Of a stretch of DNA of 64,000 bases, positions 47,096 through 58,981 are shown piece after piece. The DNA lies in contig CM030714.1 in the NCBI GenBank assembly GCA_017979445.1, positions 5,952,001-6,016,000 of the forward strand, in the 5' to 3' direction. This stretch comes from Akebia trifoliata (Eukaryota; Streptophyta; Magnoliopsida; Ranunculales; Lardizabalaceae). Made by a program: the position numbers and the translations under genes. The notes beneath the pieces were generated by a model, which was not told the origin of the DNA, did no database searches, and was given only the letters and a program-made list of their open reading frames with translations. Position 1 is the stretch's first letter, and each line of letters starts with the position of its first letter.

Positions 47096-47119
47096 ACAAA
47101 ATCCTGGCTCCACCCCTGA

Positions 47120-48671
47120 ATGTTTGGCACACATTTTACTTCGCTTATAAATATTAAAAAAGAAGAAGAAGCCTGATTGGTGCTTTCCGGATATTGAATT
47201 TTTAGTAATTTTTCTGTTAATGGTGAGCTTTATGAAAGCCTAAAATAGATCTAAGCTCTTTATTATTAATCAATCATTATAGGAACCCACTAATCCTCCT
47301 TGAGGATAATTGGTATCTTTGAAATCTTAAACTAATCTAATTTTATATTCGTGTATGGTAATATATCTTATTATAAATTTAAAATACTTCACATCTAAAA
47401 TTCTAACAAGCTCATGGGTTATTTTCGATGAGGAATTCTTCTATTTTTTTATTGATAAATTATATTTATAATCTTTAAAAAAAATTGAAGAAGAAAAATC
47501 ACTCAAATAAAAAATCAACAATATTATACGAGTTTGTTTTTTTTAAGTGGGAAGATAGCTCAAAGGATTCTCTACCCTTAAAAACAAAAAAGATAAAAGA
47601 TAAAGATAAAGAGAAAAAAAAATTTCCATCACTGAATTTTATCTTGAAAGTAAAAATAATAAAAGATAAAGATAAAGATAAAGATAAAGAAAAAGAAAAT
47701 TATTGAAATGAGAAAAAGAAAACAAAAGAGAAAGAATAAAGAAAAAAAAAAAAAAAATTAGATGAGATCAGCCTAAAGTTATCTCGAAGACAATTGAGTT
47801 GAAGAAGATACCTCTAAGACAATTCTCAGTTGGAGAAGATATTTTCCCAAAATCAGCATTTTCAGTAAAAGGCAAGCATAGTGATACTTAAAGCAACGGC
47901 CAGAATTTACCTTTTTAGAAAAGAAGTATGAACTGAGAATAAAAGAACACCATTGCTTCTTGGAAAACCGACAAGTGAGCCTTACTATATGAAGTGGGCC
48001 CAAACCCAAAGTTGTTCCTTCCTCCACTTTACACACTTGTCCATATCTAAAGCTCACGATTGGTCCCAGCAGTCTCCATTATTTTGGAGGGGTTGGGGCC
48101 CACCTCCAAAGTGGATTAATTATAATTTGAAAGACATATATAAAATATCGTAATTTATCGATTGGGGGTTAGTTGTGATGGTAAGAAGTGACTGGTATGC
48201 TCCCCCGATTGTGACTTCAAATCTCTATATGGCCATCCGTAAAAAAGGTGACTACTTAATGACTTCACATGACACGGTGGGATGGTGTGTGTGTGTGTTT
48301 TCCGGGATTAGTCCTATTGGATAAAGTTGGTATTTGGGTCAGGCATAACCCAATGGACCAAATGCTGGCCCATTATCACAGGGATCATCTCGTTACAAAA
48401 GAGAAAAAAAATCGTAATTCCTTTTTGTTAAATAAATATTTGATGTAGATCTGGTGATCATTAAAAAACATCAAAATAGAAAATCAAAACATCAAAATAA
48501 AATATGCACCATTAGGTTATTACATATCACTTAATTGTTGAAGGTGCATCTCACCAAGTTGGTTAAAGTCTTCATATTGAAATCATAGGCCTGGATTCAA
48601 AGTTAGCCTTCACCCATATGTTAATTTATAGAAAAGCATAGAGGCCTTAAAGAGAGCCAAACATTTTTCAA
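47120..48671. other. Intergenic DNA, no gene recognised
   Basis: An (AAAGAT)n minisatellite at 47590-47700 creates a Lys-Asp-rich shadow frame. Two tRNA-like fragments (48165-48240, 48540-48610) are too degraded to call. Confidence 0.4.
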
Positions 48672-48840
48672 AATAGGGGTTAGAAGTTCAAAATGAGCTG
48701 ATTTTTTGTGAAGATGATCTCTTCACCAGTTGAAGAATTGTGGACCGTCCGATTTTTGTAAAGTAGTTTTGATGGGATTAGAAGTTTTAGAATGAGCTGA
48801 TTTTTGGTGATGATGATCTCTTCACCATAGATTTATCTCA
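48672..48840. mobile_element. Relic of the double-foldback family
   Basis: Holds GAGCTGATTTTTTGTGAAGATGATCTC-type and GGACCGTCCGATTTTTGTAAA-type segments of the array elements, without their ends or (TA)n flanks. Confidence 0.6.
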
Positions 48841-48986
48841 TAAATTACTTGATGCATATGGGTTAGGGGACATGTGCTCGAGGATTAGTCAAGTGCTAGA
48901 CCTAGATACTTTGGTTATAAAAAAAGGATTTTGGATTATTTTAATGAATGAGTTAGCAAATTCCAATGTATATATCTATATATATA

Positions 48987-49325
48987 GGGTCCCGTTCAGC
49001 AACAAACATTTTGGCAAACATTTTGGCAAAACATTTTTCAAAACATGTGTTAGAGGTTTTGGAATGGGCTGATTTTTGGTGAGGATGATCTCTACGGTGA
49101 GGAGATCATCCTCACCAAAAATCAGCCCATTCCAAAACTTCTAGCCCCAGTTTATAAGTTGTCCATTTTTTTTAAACCATTTTTGATGGGGTTAGAAGTT
49201 TTGGAATGAGCTGATTTTTGGTGATGATGATCTCCTCACCGTAGAGATCATCCTCACCAAAAATCAGCCCATTCCAAAACCTCTAACCCATGTTTTGCCA
49301 AAATGTTTGTTACTGAATATTTCCC
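48987..49325. mobile_element. Double-foldback element A
   Basis: Outer ends GGGTCCCGTTCAGCAACAAA and (revcomp) GGGAAATATTCAGTAACAAA are inverted repeats. Inside are two separate hairpins, each built on GATTTTTGGTGAGGATGATC and its complement, joined by a spacer with TTTTTTTTAAACCATTTTTG. Bounded on both sides by (TA)n. No coding capacity. Confidence 0.8.
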
Positions 49326-49340
49326 ATATATATATATATA

Positions 49341-49721
49341 GGGAAATGTTCAGCACCCTAAGTTTTACCACACACTTTAACAAACGTTTTTTGTCCTACA
49401 TGGGTTAGAAGTTTTGGAATGAGCTGATTTTTGGTGAGGATGATCTCTATGATTAGAAGATCATCCTCCCCAAAAATCAGCCCATTCCGAAATGTTTAGC
49501 CCCATGTTTACACGTTGAAAAATCGTGGACCGTCCATTTTTTGTAAATCAATTTTGATGGGGTTAGAAGTTTTGGAATGAGCTGATTTTTGGTGAGGATG
49601 ATCTCCTCACCATAGAGATCATCCTCACCAAAAATCAGCTCATTCCGATACTTCTAACCCATGTAAGACAAAACGCGTTTGTTAAAGTGTGTGGTAAAAC
49701 TAAGGGTGGCGAACGGGACCC
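49341..49721. mobile_element. Double-foldback element B
   Basis: Ends GGGAAATGTTCAGCACCCTA and (revcomp) GGGTCCCGTTCGCCACCCTT; the next 20 bases (AGTTTTACCACACACTTTAA) are identical in the two arms. Two inner hairpins, spacer with AAAATCGTGGACCGTCCATT. (TA)n on both sides. 381 bp. Confidence 0.82.
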
Positions 49722-49738
49722 ATATATATATATATATA

Positions 49739-50108
49739 GGTAGCGTTCTTTTGACAAAATCCTAGCCAATCTTCTATACAAAGTTTTATCTTACATGACT
49801 AAAAAGTTTCAGAATGCAATGATTTTTTGTGAGGATGATCTCTATAGTCAGTAGATCATCCTCACAAAAAATCAGTCAATTCTGAAACTTCTAACCCCAT
49901 GAAAAGTGGTTACAAACAAACGGTAAAAATTCACGGTTCACGATTCTTCATCTTATAAACTAGGGTTAAAATTTTCAGAATTTGCTGATTTTTTATGAGG
50001 ATGATTTTCTCATCATAGAGATCATCCTCACAAAAATTCAGCCAATTCTGAAATTTTTAACCCATATAAGACAAAATGCTTTGTCTAGAATGTTGTCTAG
50101 GATTTTGT

Positions 50109-50110
<2 letters not shown>
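49739..50110. mobile_element. Double-foldback element C (diverged, right end clipped)
   Basis: Left GGTAGCGTTCTTTTGACAAA matches the right end only from TTGACAAAATC, so the last 12 bases are missing. Two hairpins built on TTTTTGTGAGGATGATC. The spacer is in the opposite orientation to A, B and D. Followed by 52 bp of (AT)n. Confidence 0.75.

Positions 50111-50162
<52 letters not shown>
50111..50162. repeat. (AT)26 microsatellite between elements C and D
   Basis: Uninterrupted AT run separating two foldback elements. Confidence 0.9.
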
Positions 50163-50164
<2 letters not shown>

Positions 50165-50529
50165 GAAATGTTCAGCACCCAACCATTTGCCCAATATGTT
50201 TTATCCTACATGGGTTAGAAGTTTTGGAATGGGCTAATTTTTTGTGAGGATGATCTCTTTGGTTAGAAGATTATCCTTACCAAAAATCAGCCCATTCCAA
50301 AACTTCTAACCCCATGTTTACAAGTTGAAAAATCGTGGACCATCCATTTTTTGTAATATTTGTGATAGGGTTAGAAGTTTTGGAATGGGCTGATTTTTGG
50401 TGAGGATGATCTCTTCACCATAGAGATCATCCTCACCAAAAATCAACCAATTCCAAAACTTCTAACCCATGTAGGACAAAACATGTTAGGCAAATTGTTA
50501 GGTAAATGATTGGGTGTCGAACGGGACCC
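50163..50529. mobile_element. Double-foldback element D
   Basis: Ends GGGAAATGTTCAGCACCCAA and (revcomp) GGGTCCCGTTCGACACCCAA, two hairpins and the AAAATCGTGGACCATCCATT spacer. (TA)n on both sides. Closest to element B. Confidence 0.82.
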
Positions 50530-50548
50530 TATATATATATATATATAT

Positions 50549-50812
50549 GTCCCATTTAGCAGCCAACACCTTATTCCTATATGGGTTAGAAGTTTCAAAA
50601 TGGGTTGATTTTTTGTGAGGGTGATCTCTATAGTGAGGAGATCATTCTCACAAAAAATCAACATAATCTGAAACTTCTAACTCAATCAAAAGTGATTTAG
50701 AAATGTGGATTGTCAATTATTTACTGTTAATTTGTAAACTACTCTTGATGGGGTTAGAATTTTCAAATTGGGCTGATTTTTTGTGAGGATGATCTTTAAT
50801 CTAAAACTTTTA
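50549..50812. mobile_element. Double-foldback element E (3' truncated)
   Basis: Starts GTCCCATTTAGCAGCCAAC after a (TA)n run, has one complete hairpin and the first strand of the second, then stops after GAGGATGATCTTTAA. Confidence 0.7.
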
Positions 50813-52117
50813 AACCATCAAGTTGGCTTAACTCAATGGTCATGCATCCAACTCAAAGCTTGATTCAAATTTTTAAATAATGTTAAAAATATACAATTAA
50901 ATAAATACATTTGGATATTTATTAACCAAATAGTTTAATAATGTGTAAATTTAAATAATTAAATGGGTTATAACATTATCTTAAATAATCTTAAAATACT
51001 AATGATAATGTTTTCATGAATTGATATTATAAAAATATCTTTTACTGTTTAGGACTCAAACCCATATATTGTTTAGAGCCTCAACCTGGGCTTAACCCAA
51101 ATTGAATTCAGGTAGAGATTTCCTAGCTTAGGCTTAACTTATTTTCCATATAACCCAACCCAGGCTCACCCATCAAACGGATTGAGCCCGAGTTAGCTCG
51201 CCCAAGTTGCAACCCAAATTTTTTCACAGTCAAACTCTTAAACATTATCACAAAATGATTTTGATATTTCCGAATGGTACATTTTAAAAATAAAATATAT
51301 TTCTAAAAGATTGAAAGATCAAATTCTTGTCAAATAAATCAGAGTTTTGTGAAATATAGAGGGCAAGTAAATGTAACATTATTGTAGTAGGTGTCAACTA
51401 GCTTAGTTGGTAAAGTTTATGGGTGATAATATCTGAGAGGTTCAGAAATTCCACTAACGCCAAACTATTGAACTCATTAAAAATAGGATTACCGATTAAA
51501 AAGAAAATACATTATTATAGATGAGGAGAATTTTTGTATTTTAAAAGATAAAAGTCACAAGTTAATTTATTTGCATTGGATAGGATGCGTCTAACAACAT
51601 TGGATACTCTAATTATCCTTTGAGTTATATGCTTAATGGGTTCAAAATGATGGGCAATCTATCATTCAAAATTTAATAGTTTTGTGAAAGGGGAATTCCT
51701 AATGAAGCTAAAAAAGTAAGTTTTGGATAGAGTTTATTACTACTTGGAAAGGAAAGAGTTTCTTTTAACTTTAAGGAAGAAAATGGAAATAACATGGACT
51801 TGGGGTGTGCCCAATGAAATTCTAATTTTTTTATTATTAAATTTACTCCTATGATAAAGGTCACAACGAGTCCGTTTTTAGTAGACATTTTGCCAGTGGG
51901 ATCATTTTTTAATTTACCTTTCTTAGTAATTTATGTCCTAAAGTGAAGATCCTACAAACCTTTGAATAATACATACCAAATTACCAATCATAGATTAAGC
52001 GATAATCTATTTAATATTCTATATTAAATATTATTAAAGGAGACTTCCCAAGTTAGGGAACAAAAGATAGTGGATCCCACACCACGTAGGACTGAAAATG
52101 GATTGCTTTCAGATCCA
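50813..52117. other. Intergenic DNA, truncated repeats
   Basis: 51065-51215 is a fragment of the 22-kb hAT-like element type (CAACCTGGGC..GTTGCAACCC). No gene recognised. Confidence 0.4.
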
Positions 52118-52125
52118 ATTTGTAC

Positions 52126-52547
52126 TAGGGGTGCAACTTAATTCGGTTCAAACCGAGAATCGAACCAAACCGTGAGATTTGGATTGATTTGGTTCGGTTA
52201 AAACTGATCTCGGTTCGGTTTCAGGTTTAAAAAATAAAGAACCGATGAATTTGGTTCGATTCTCGATTCAGGTAATATAAAAAATCGAACCAAACTGAAA
52301 ATCGAATTAATAATATTTAAAATAAAATATTAAATTTATATTTGATTTTTAATTTTTTTATAAAACTTAACCCATTTCTCTCTCTCTCTCGCTCGCTCGT
52401 CTCTCTCATCTTGCTCTGCAACCCACTACCAGTGCCACCATCTACCACTAGCTGCTAGTGCCACCGTCTCTCTCTCACTCTCTCTCTCTCACTCTCGTTC
52501 GTCTCGTCTCTACGATCCGCTACCCGTGCCACCGACTGCTAGTGCCA

Positions 52548-52598
<51 letters not shown>

Positions 52599-52964
52599 AT
52601 TTGCTACTAACAACTACCAACGACTCGACTTTGATACCTGATGCCAGATCCTGCCACAGGCTCGTCTCTACGACTTCTCTCTGCAGTTGCGACTTGCGGC
52701 AGTGTCCTGAGGTTGCGATCGACGACAGGTTTCCCTCTATCTCTATCTCTCTCTTTCTCTTTCTCTCGGTTGCGATTTACGACCAACCCATGGAATCGAA
52801 CCGAATTAAGATCGGTTTGGGTTGGTTCGATTTTAAAACCGAATTCGGTTTGGTTCGGTTCGGTTCTAAAACAATTCAGTTCGATTTTGGCTCTTATATA
52901 ATAGAATCGATCTTGATCGGTTCGGTTCTAATTTTGCTCTAACCCGAACCAAGTTGCACCCCTA
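52126..52964. mobile_element. hAT-like non-autonomous element (839 bp) with perfect TSD
   Basis: Terminal inverted repeat TAGGGGTGCAACTT (14 bp perfect), flanked by identical 8-bp direct repeats ATTTGTAC (52118-52125 and 52965-52972). Sub-terminal regions are rich in CGGTTC/GAACCG direct and inverted motifs, as expected for transposase binding sites. The middle is a CT-rich low-complexity block with (CT)n at 52551-52595 and no transposase. Confidence 0.88.
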
Positions 52965-53331
52965 ATTTGTACTAAATAGTTATTGATCCAATAAGAAATT
53001 TATTCAACTCATACCTAATTGTATTCGTCATTTTAAGCTATTGTTCCAATCCAATATAATATGTGTTGTTCTCGATTCGATCCAAAAAGTCAATAATTTT
53101 TTATCAATCTTAATCCAATATGCATACATTCAACTCCATTGACTCAAGAAAAAATATAGGATCCTGATCAGTCAAATTCATCAGAATTTTATATATATGT
53201 TATGATAATATATATCCCATTGATACTTATCTTGAGGATCAGTCTCGACGACTGGATTTTTCTTTTACATGGTCTGGATCATGTTTTTTCACTTGAATCA
53301 ATTGTAAGCCAAGCTACTACATATGAATAAT

Positions 53332-53497
53332 GCTGAAGTGACCTCAAGATTGTATATCAAATCGTACATCCTGATGTGAAAGTGTATAGGAATCATAAAT
53401 ACATTTCATCAATATACAAGTCAAAAAGCATCTATGGTTCATACACACTTTCACGTCGAGATGTGCAATATGAGGTACAATCTTGAGGTCAGTACTC
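53332..53497. mobile_element. Foldback MITE, 'GCTGGAGTGACCT' family, copy 3
   Basis: GCTGAAGTGACCTCAAGATT pairs with AATCTTGAGGTCAGTA; GATGTGAAAGTGTATAGGAA pairs with CACACTTTCACGTC. Fits copies at 4757 and 19478. Confidence 0.65.
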
Positions 53498-55461
53498 TAG
53501 TACAACTCATTACATATTTACAAACACATTATATGACAATTTGAACAATAACCACCAACAACATTTACGACAATTTGAATAATAACCAAGAACAACACGT
53601 TGGACGTTTCTGAAAATATTAATCATTCAACCCGATCTACTTGGCCTCAATTTAAGAATATCAGGGCCAAGCAGGTTTGGACTTGAGCTAGGGTTCTGAC
53701 GTGATCCTAGGTTGGTGCCCAATCCGACCCTACCATTCCAAGATGTACTCCTACCCCACCTATTCCAGGCTTTCTATTTTATATATTTGTTATTGTTATT
53801 GTTTTAGTGCCCCATTGGATAAAGTTGACATTATTGTAAAAAAAAATATTAAAAAAAATATAGCAATCCACTTTACTTGGTTGCAATTTCTTAGTGGGAT
53901 TCTCTTTTCTTACTTTCATTTCAAATTTCATTTTATCTTGACTTATAAGTACTACCACAGATTAGGGGGTCGCTTTCTGTTACAATTAATATTAATTTTT
54001 TTTATTATTTAAAGTTGGTTATCCACCAAAGATAAAGATAGTTTGGTGGTCTTACTAGATACTAGTGTTACCCATATGTGTATGTGAGAGAGAGAGATTC
54101 TGATAATTGACTCTAAAATTTCTTAATTAGAAAATTTTTATTGGAATTCCTTCAACATTTAATCAATTAATTAGGAGTCCTAGACCACTCACTATGTTTA
54201 TATGGTGGTGATTGTTGGGTGGGTAAAAGGTGGTACAGGACATGTGGCATAAAACAAATATTGATGATCAATCATTTAATGTGTGTCTCGAGGCGTCGAT
54301 TAATATATTTTAAATTAGATTTTATTTATTTAAAAATATAATCTTATGTAAAAATAGAAAATCTCATAAAAAAATTTTATTTTTGAATAATAATATATTT
54401 GAATGGTTTATTAAGAATCCCTTGAGTGAGGGGGAGAGATTGACTCATTTCATTATAATTCAATTTCATTTTTTTGTATCTATATAAGGAGAACTATTAT
54501 GTCAAAACGGGAGGTTTTAGGAAGAGGAAATAAGGAGGAGGAGGTTAGTTTTTGTAGATCTTGTATTGACTTTAGGAATAATGGAATGATTTTTTGAAGT
54601 CCGGGGACGTAGTTCGATTTTGAAATGAACCCCGTGAGCAAATCTTGTGTTTGTTTTTTCTTCCTTTTTTTTTCCTTTTCTTTGATTATTTTTCTCTGTG
54701 ATTTTTTATCGTTCGTGTGCATTAAGAACAATGAAGATTGATTGTTAAGGATAAATCTCGAGAAATCGACAACATCTGAGATTTTACCTTTACAGTTACC
54801 ATGTAGTATTGGGTCCAAACAACCATTAGTGACTTGTCCATTGGGTCACCTAATGACCCAATCCAATGGAATCCAAAAATATCAACTCTGCATATGGGTA
54901 TTGAGTTGGATTTTGTGTTGTTAAAATGGTCATATATCTTATTTTAATCTTTTTCTTACATACTCTTTTCATTTTTTTTAATAGGTGAAAAGGGTGTTAT
55001 ATACTTAGTGTTATCTTTTTAATAGGTGAAAAGAGTAAATCTCAAGGAATCGACAATATCAATTTCTATCTAAATATGCTGACTTAGAATCAACATAATC
55101 GATTTTAGTTTTGGATCCCCATCAGTTATATTTGAAATTGATAAAAATAAAATAAAAAGAAGAACAATATCTCTTAACCTTATACATTGGCTCTATTTCA
55201 TGTATTTTCCATTTGGATATCAAAATTGAAACTTATTATGTATATATTCCAAAGGTTTTGGTTCCTAATAATTCCCTTTATATATATATATATAGGGGAA
55301 TGCTAACGTTCAATACTTTTGGGGGACCTTATCATTGTTTACCACATTCATTTTTCAATAATATCCTCCCCATTTTGTCTTTTAGTGAAAAAATAATGAT
55401 ATATTAATCTTTTATATAATAAATGCTATAGGCATTTAAGTATTTTGAAATAAATAAATAA

Positions 55462-55535
<74 letters not shown>

Positions 55536-55671
55536 ACAATCAATGCCAACATATAAATGCATTTATGAATAGTAAAATAAGAAGATATATTATTGGAATA
55601 AAAAAGTATTGGATAATGCTAAAATCCCCATGAGGTCTTGGAGTAAGACGTTAACATTCTTCATATATATA
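53498..55671. other. Intergenic DNA with a long (TA)n
   Basis: No gene recognised. A TA-flanked GGGGAATGCTAACGTTC at 55294-55310 looks like one end of an array-type element. (TA)34 lies at 55466-55533. Confidence 0.4.
55466..55533. repeat. (TA)n microsatellite, about 34 units
   Basis: Longest TA run in the window, uninterrupted; preceded by (AATA)n. Confidence 0.9.
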
Positions 55672-55840
55672 TGGGAAATGTTCTTACATGGGTTAGAGGT
55701 TTTGGACTGGATTAATATTTGGTGAGAAGATCATCCTCACTAAAAATCTATCATTATTATATATTTAAGTCAATTTGTTTTTAATCAATTTAGTCAAATA
55801 TTCTAAATTTGGTAAGAAGATCATCCTCACTAAAAATGTT
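55672..55840. mobile_element. Relic of the double-foldback family at (TA)n
   Basis: Starts GGGAAATGTTC directly after (TA)n like elements B and D, followed by the GTTAGAGGTTTTGGA and GAAGATCATCCTCACTAAAA segments, the last of them twice. Right end lost. Confidence 0.6.
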
Positions 55841-57512
55841 CTCACTTTTTTTTTTTATAGTCAATTTATCATTATTATACATTTAAAATCTATAATATTA
55901 TAACATGAGAAGGGTGTGTATTATTGATGCAAATCAAGGTTAATTAATATTTTTTTAATTATAAACAAATATTTATGTTAATCCAAACCCAAATCTCAAA
56001 ACTTAAAATAGCATATTGCCTTCATGCCAAATATCCCTATTAGGTATTTGCTTTGCAATACCCACCAGGAGCTTAATTCAAGACCTTTAATCTAATAAAT
56101 TCATTAAAGCATTTAACGTGCTGTTGTCTATTATAATATGAAATAAAAGAAAGTATTTTTATTTTTTAAAATTCTAAAATTCATAGTTTTGAGCAAATTC
56201 ATTAATGCATTTAACATGATCTTATCTATTATAATATAATAAAAAGAAAGTATTTTTTCTTTTAAAATTTTAAAACAAATAGTTTTGAACACATAAATGT
56301 CTTATGTCACTTCCCTATCTATAAAAAAATAACAATGTAAATACTTCCTCATTTGTTATGATTCTCAAATCAGATTAGGACATGATTATTGCAAGGGACC
56401 GATTAGTTGCACACCACCCATTACCGATTGCACTCCATCACTTAAAAATTCCCTTTAGCACTCCAGTTGGATGATTATACTCCAAAAATAATTTTAAAAA
56501 GTGTTTCACTCCTTTTATAAAAATAAAAATTCTTCTTCCTCAACTATGCCTATAGAAATTATTGATTTGTTTATTAATTTTTGCAAGAAGCACTTTGTCG
56601 TTTTGGAACTATGTCTACAAAGGAAAGTCCCCTTGAAATACACATGGGTTTATATTAATTTCTAAACAAAAATTAGAAAATCAGTACTTTTAGTTGAAGT
56701 CAAAGAGAACACGAGCAAAATCAATCACAAAGCACGAGCAAAGTAGTGTACAAGTAGAAAATACAAAGATACTTGTAAAAATAAAGATTAAACCCTAGAT
56801 GGCTATGTATTGAACAACATACAATCTGTTAAAATAGAGATTAAAAAATAACTAAAATAAAATAAAAAAAGAATTTTCTTAGATCAGTGATGTGCAACTA
56901 GTCGGTCCTTTATTATAGAATGAATCTTATTTATTTATTTATAGTAAGAGTGTGCAGACTCGTACGCCTGACTAGAAAAAGTGAGTCAACCCTCTTAGAG
57001 CACTATATCTAGCCCTAATCCTCTAAGTAAATGCAATACCACACAAACCATGCATACCAAGTAAATAGAGATAAATTCCTGTGAGTGACCAATGAGAGAG
57101 CTTGAACTCAAGACCTCTCTCTTTTTGAAGGGAAGATGTCTTTGCCACTAAGCTCAACATTTGTTGGTAATCCAAAACCAATCTTATAGATTGATTACTA
57201 TACACCATGACTTTTTCTTATCTTTTTAACTAGTTTCCTTGACATAATGGAGTTTCAACCTGGTAAAATGGCCAGAGGATGGATCTTGTGTTCACAAAGC
57301 CATCACCTTTGCTACTATCTCTCTTTAACTAAATTGATTATATGTCTTATTAGATCCCCATATTAAACCATACCCTAAGCCGTAAAAACGAATTTGGGTC
57401 CAATCCAATCGATTGTAAGGCAATGGAAACAATCACAAATCAATTAAGCTGATTTCTTTTATGTACATTAAGAGGTGGGGTCAAATAATCTACCACATGA
57501 CATTGAGAGACA
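55841..57512. other. Intergenic DNA, no gene recognised
   Basis: AT-rich sequence with an approximate duplication of about 110 bp (TTCATTAAAGCATTTAACGTG near 56099 and TTCATTAATGCATTTAACATG near 56198). Confidence 0.4.
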
Positions 57513-57682
57513 TGATGAATGCACACAGTTTTAGTACACAACTGACATGACAAGGACACATGTTCATAGATTATTTTCATCGGGATACATAGGAAAAAGA
57601 TGATACATGGGAAAAAGATGTGCAATTCTATGCCCTTCCCACGTCAGCCACGCAAAAGGTCGCTTGCATATACCATTATTCA
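57513..57682. mobile_element. 145-bp foldback MITE family, copy 3
   Basis: TGATGAATGCACACAGTTTT at the left, CACGTCAGCCACGC and TTGCATATACCATTATT at the right; the central GATACATGGGAAAAAGATG part is duplicated. Confidence 0.55.
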
Positions 57683-57805
57683 TAGGAAAAATAACAAATT
57701 CAGCGTTTGTTATGTTAGGGCTTAGAAGGTATCTCTAAAAATCCTTCGTGTGTGTGAGTTGTAGGGGTCAAAAGTCAGAGTGAGACAAATATGGAAAAGC
57801 AAAGT

Positions 57806-58370
57806 GTGATTCACCCCTGCCCTAATCTTGTGTTTTCAAATTGATGATAGTCTTCTCCTATAGACTAATTCTATATATCTTAATTACCCTAATATTTAAC
57901 CTTTAGCCAACAAGCCCTTTATTTTTCTCCCCAAATCTGTCATTTACGAGCTCTTAAAATCTTTATAATTAATTCCTTTTATTTATCAAATTATGTATTC
58001 AATCCATCATTTTCAACTTCATCTTAATCTTTTGTAGAAAATCCTTGATTTTTCTACACAAAACTCTATCTTTTTCTTGATTCCTATAGATCTTATTTTT
58101 CCACGAGGTTTAAAGATAAAGTTGACTGATTTTGAAGATAAAAAAAATAAATAAAAAAAAATAATAACAATAAGAGTGGAAGATGATGGGTTAGGTGGAA
58201 GAAATTGTAAAATCATGGATTTTTGGCAAAGGATTGAAGATGAGGGCAGGTAGGTCATTTTTTATTTGTCTGTCAAGGACTAAATTCAAGGGGGGGCATA
58301 TTATTAGTTTGAAAACATAGGGGTATCTCAATATTCTCCAAAAAGTATAGGGGTATATCTAAATCACCCC
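57806..58370. mobile_element. TIR element, copy 3, next to the ABCB promoter
   Basis: The right end (revcomp GGGGTGATTTAGATATACCC) and GTATCTCAATATTCTCC block match the family ends; the left end (GTGATTCACCCCTG) is degraded. It ends 55 bp before the ABCB TATA box. Confidence 0.55.
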
Positions 58371-58425
58371 AAAACATAACCCTGCGTTGCACAGAATCAA
58401 AAGTACCAAAATTCTCCACGCACAC

Positions 58426-58433
58426 TATAAATA
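58426..58433 (+). promoter_or_regulatory. TATA box of the ABCB gene
   Basis: TATAAATA in CACACTATAAATAGCG, about 210 bp before the end of the first (non-coding) exon. Confidence 0.65.
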
Positions 58434-58639
58434 GCGTATCAGAAGGATCTTTGTGCTCTCCATCTAACAATAACATTGACGGGAGGTGGAGAAGGAGAAG
58501 AGAGAGAGAAACAGAAAGAATAACCAAAGAAGATTTTGCATTTTTTTTTTCTTTAAAAATCTTCTCTTCTTGCCTTTGTTTCAAGCATTGTTGTTATCAC
58601 ACCTTCACGTTTTCTTGCAACTCTCTCCTACAATCTAAG

Positions 58640-58921
58640 GTTGGTAAATTTTTTGTTTTTGTTTTTTACATTTGTTTTTCTTAATGATTTCTTTTAAGAT
58701 TTGTTTTACTATTTTAATTCATTAAAGTTTCTAATAAAACTGATTTATTTTCTTTCTCTTTTTGTTGCTTTAAGGTTTATTTGGATCATATTTCAATATT
58801 TATTTGAGTTATTTATTGATTCACCAGTTTTTCCTTTATTTTCTTGTTTTTGATCAGTTTCTGGCTCTGGGTAAATCAGATTTTCTAATTTTAATTTAAT
58901 ATCTAAATTATCTCCCCATAG
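58640..58921 (+). other. 5' UTR intron of the ABCB gene
   Basis: Donor TAAG|GTTGGTAAA and acceptor CCCCATAG|GAAGG enclose a T-rich 282-bp tract typical of plant leader introns. It ends 60 bp before the ATG. Confidence 0.55.
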
Positions 58922-58981
58922 GAAGGTTTGTTCTACCTTGGGCTTGGATAGATTGAAGAGTTCTCTAAGAGAGAGAGAGAG

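Noticed and set aside
47485..47706. Lys/Asp-rich open frame
   Set aside because: Translation of an (AAAGAT)n minisatellite.
48540..48610. tRNA-like A/B-box pieces (also 11400, 48165, 51390)
   Set aside because: No cloverleaf can be drawn; treated as decayed SINE fragments.
52526..52942. 138-codon Ser-Leu-rich open frame
   Set aside because: Comes from (CT)n inside a hAT-like element; no protein family.
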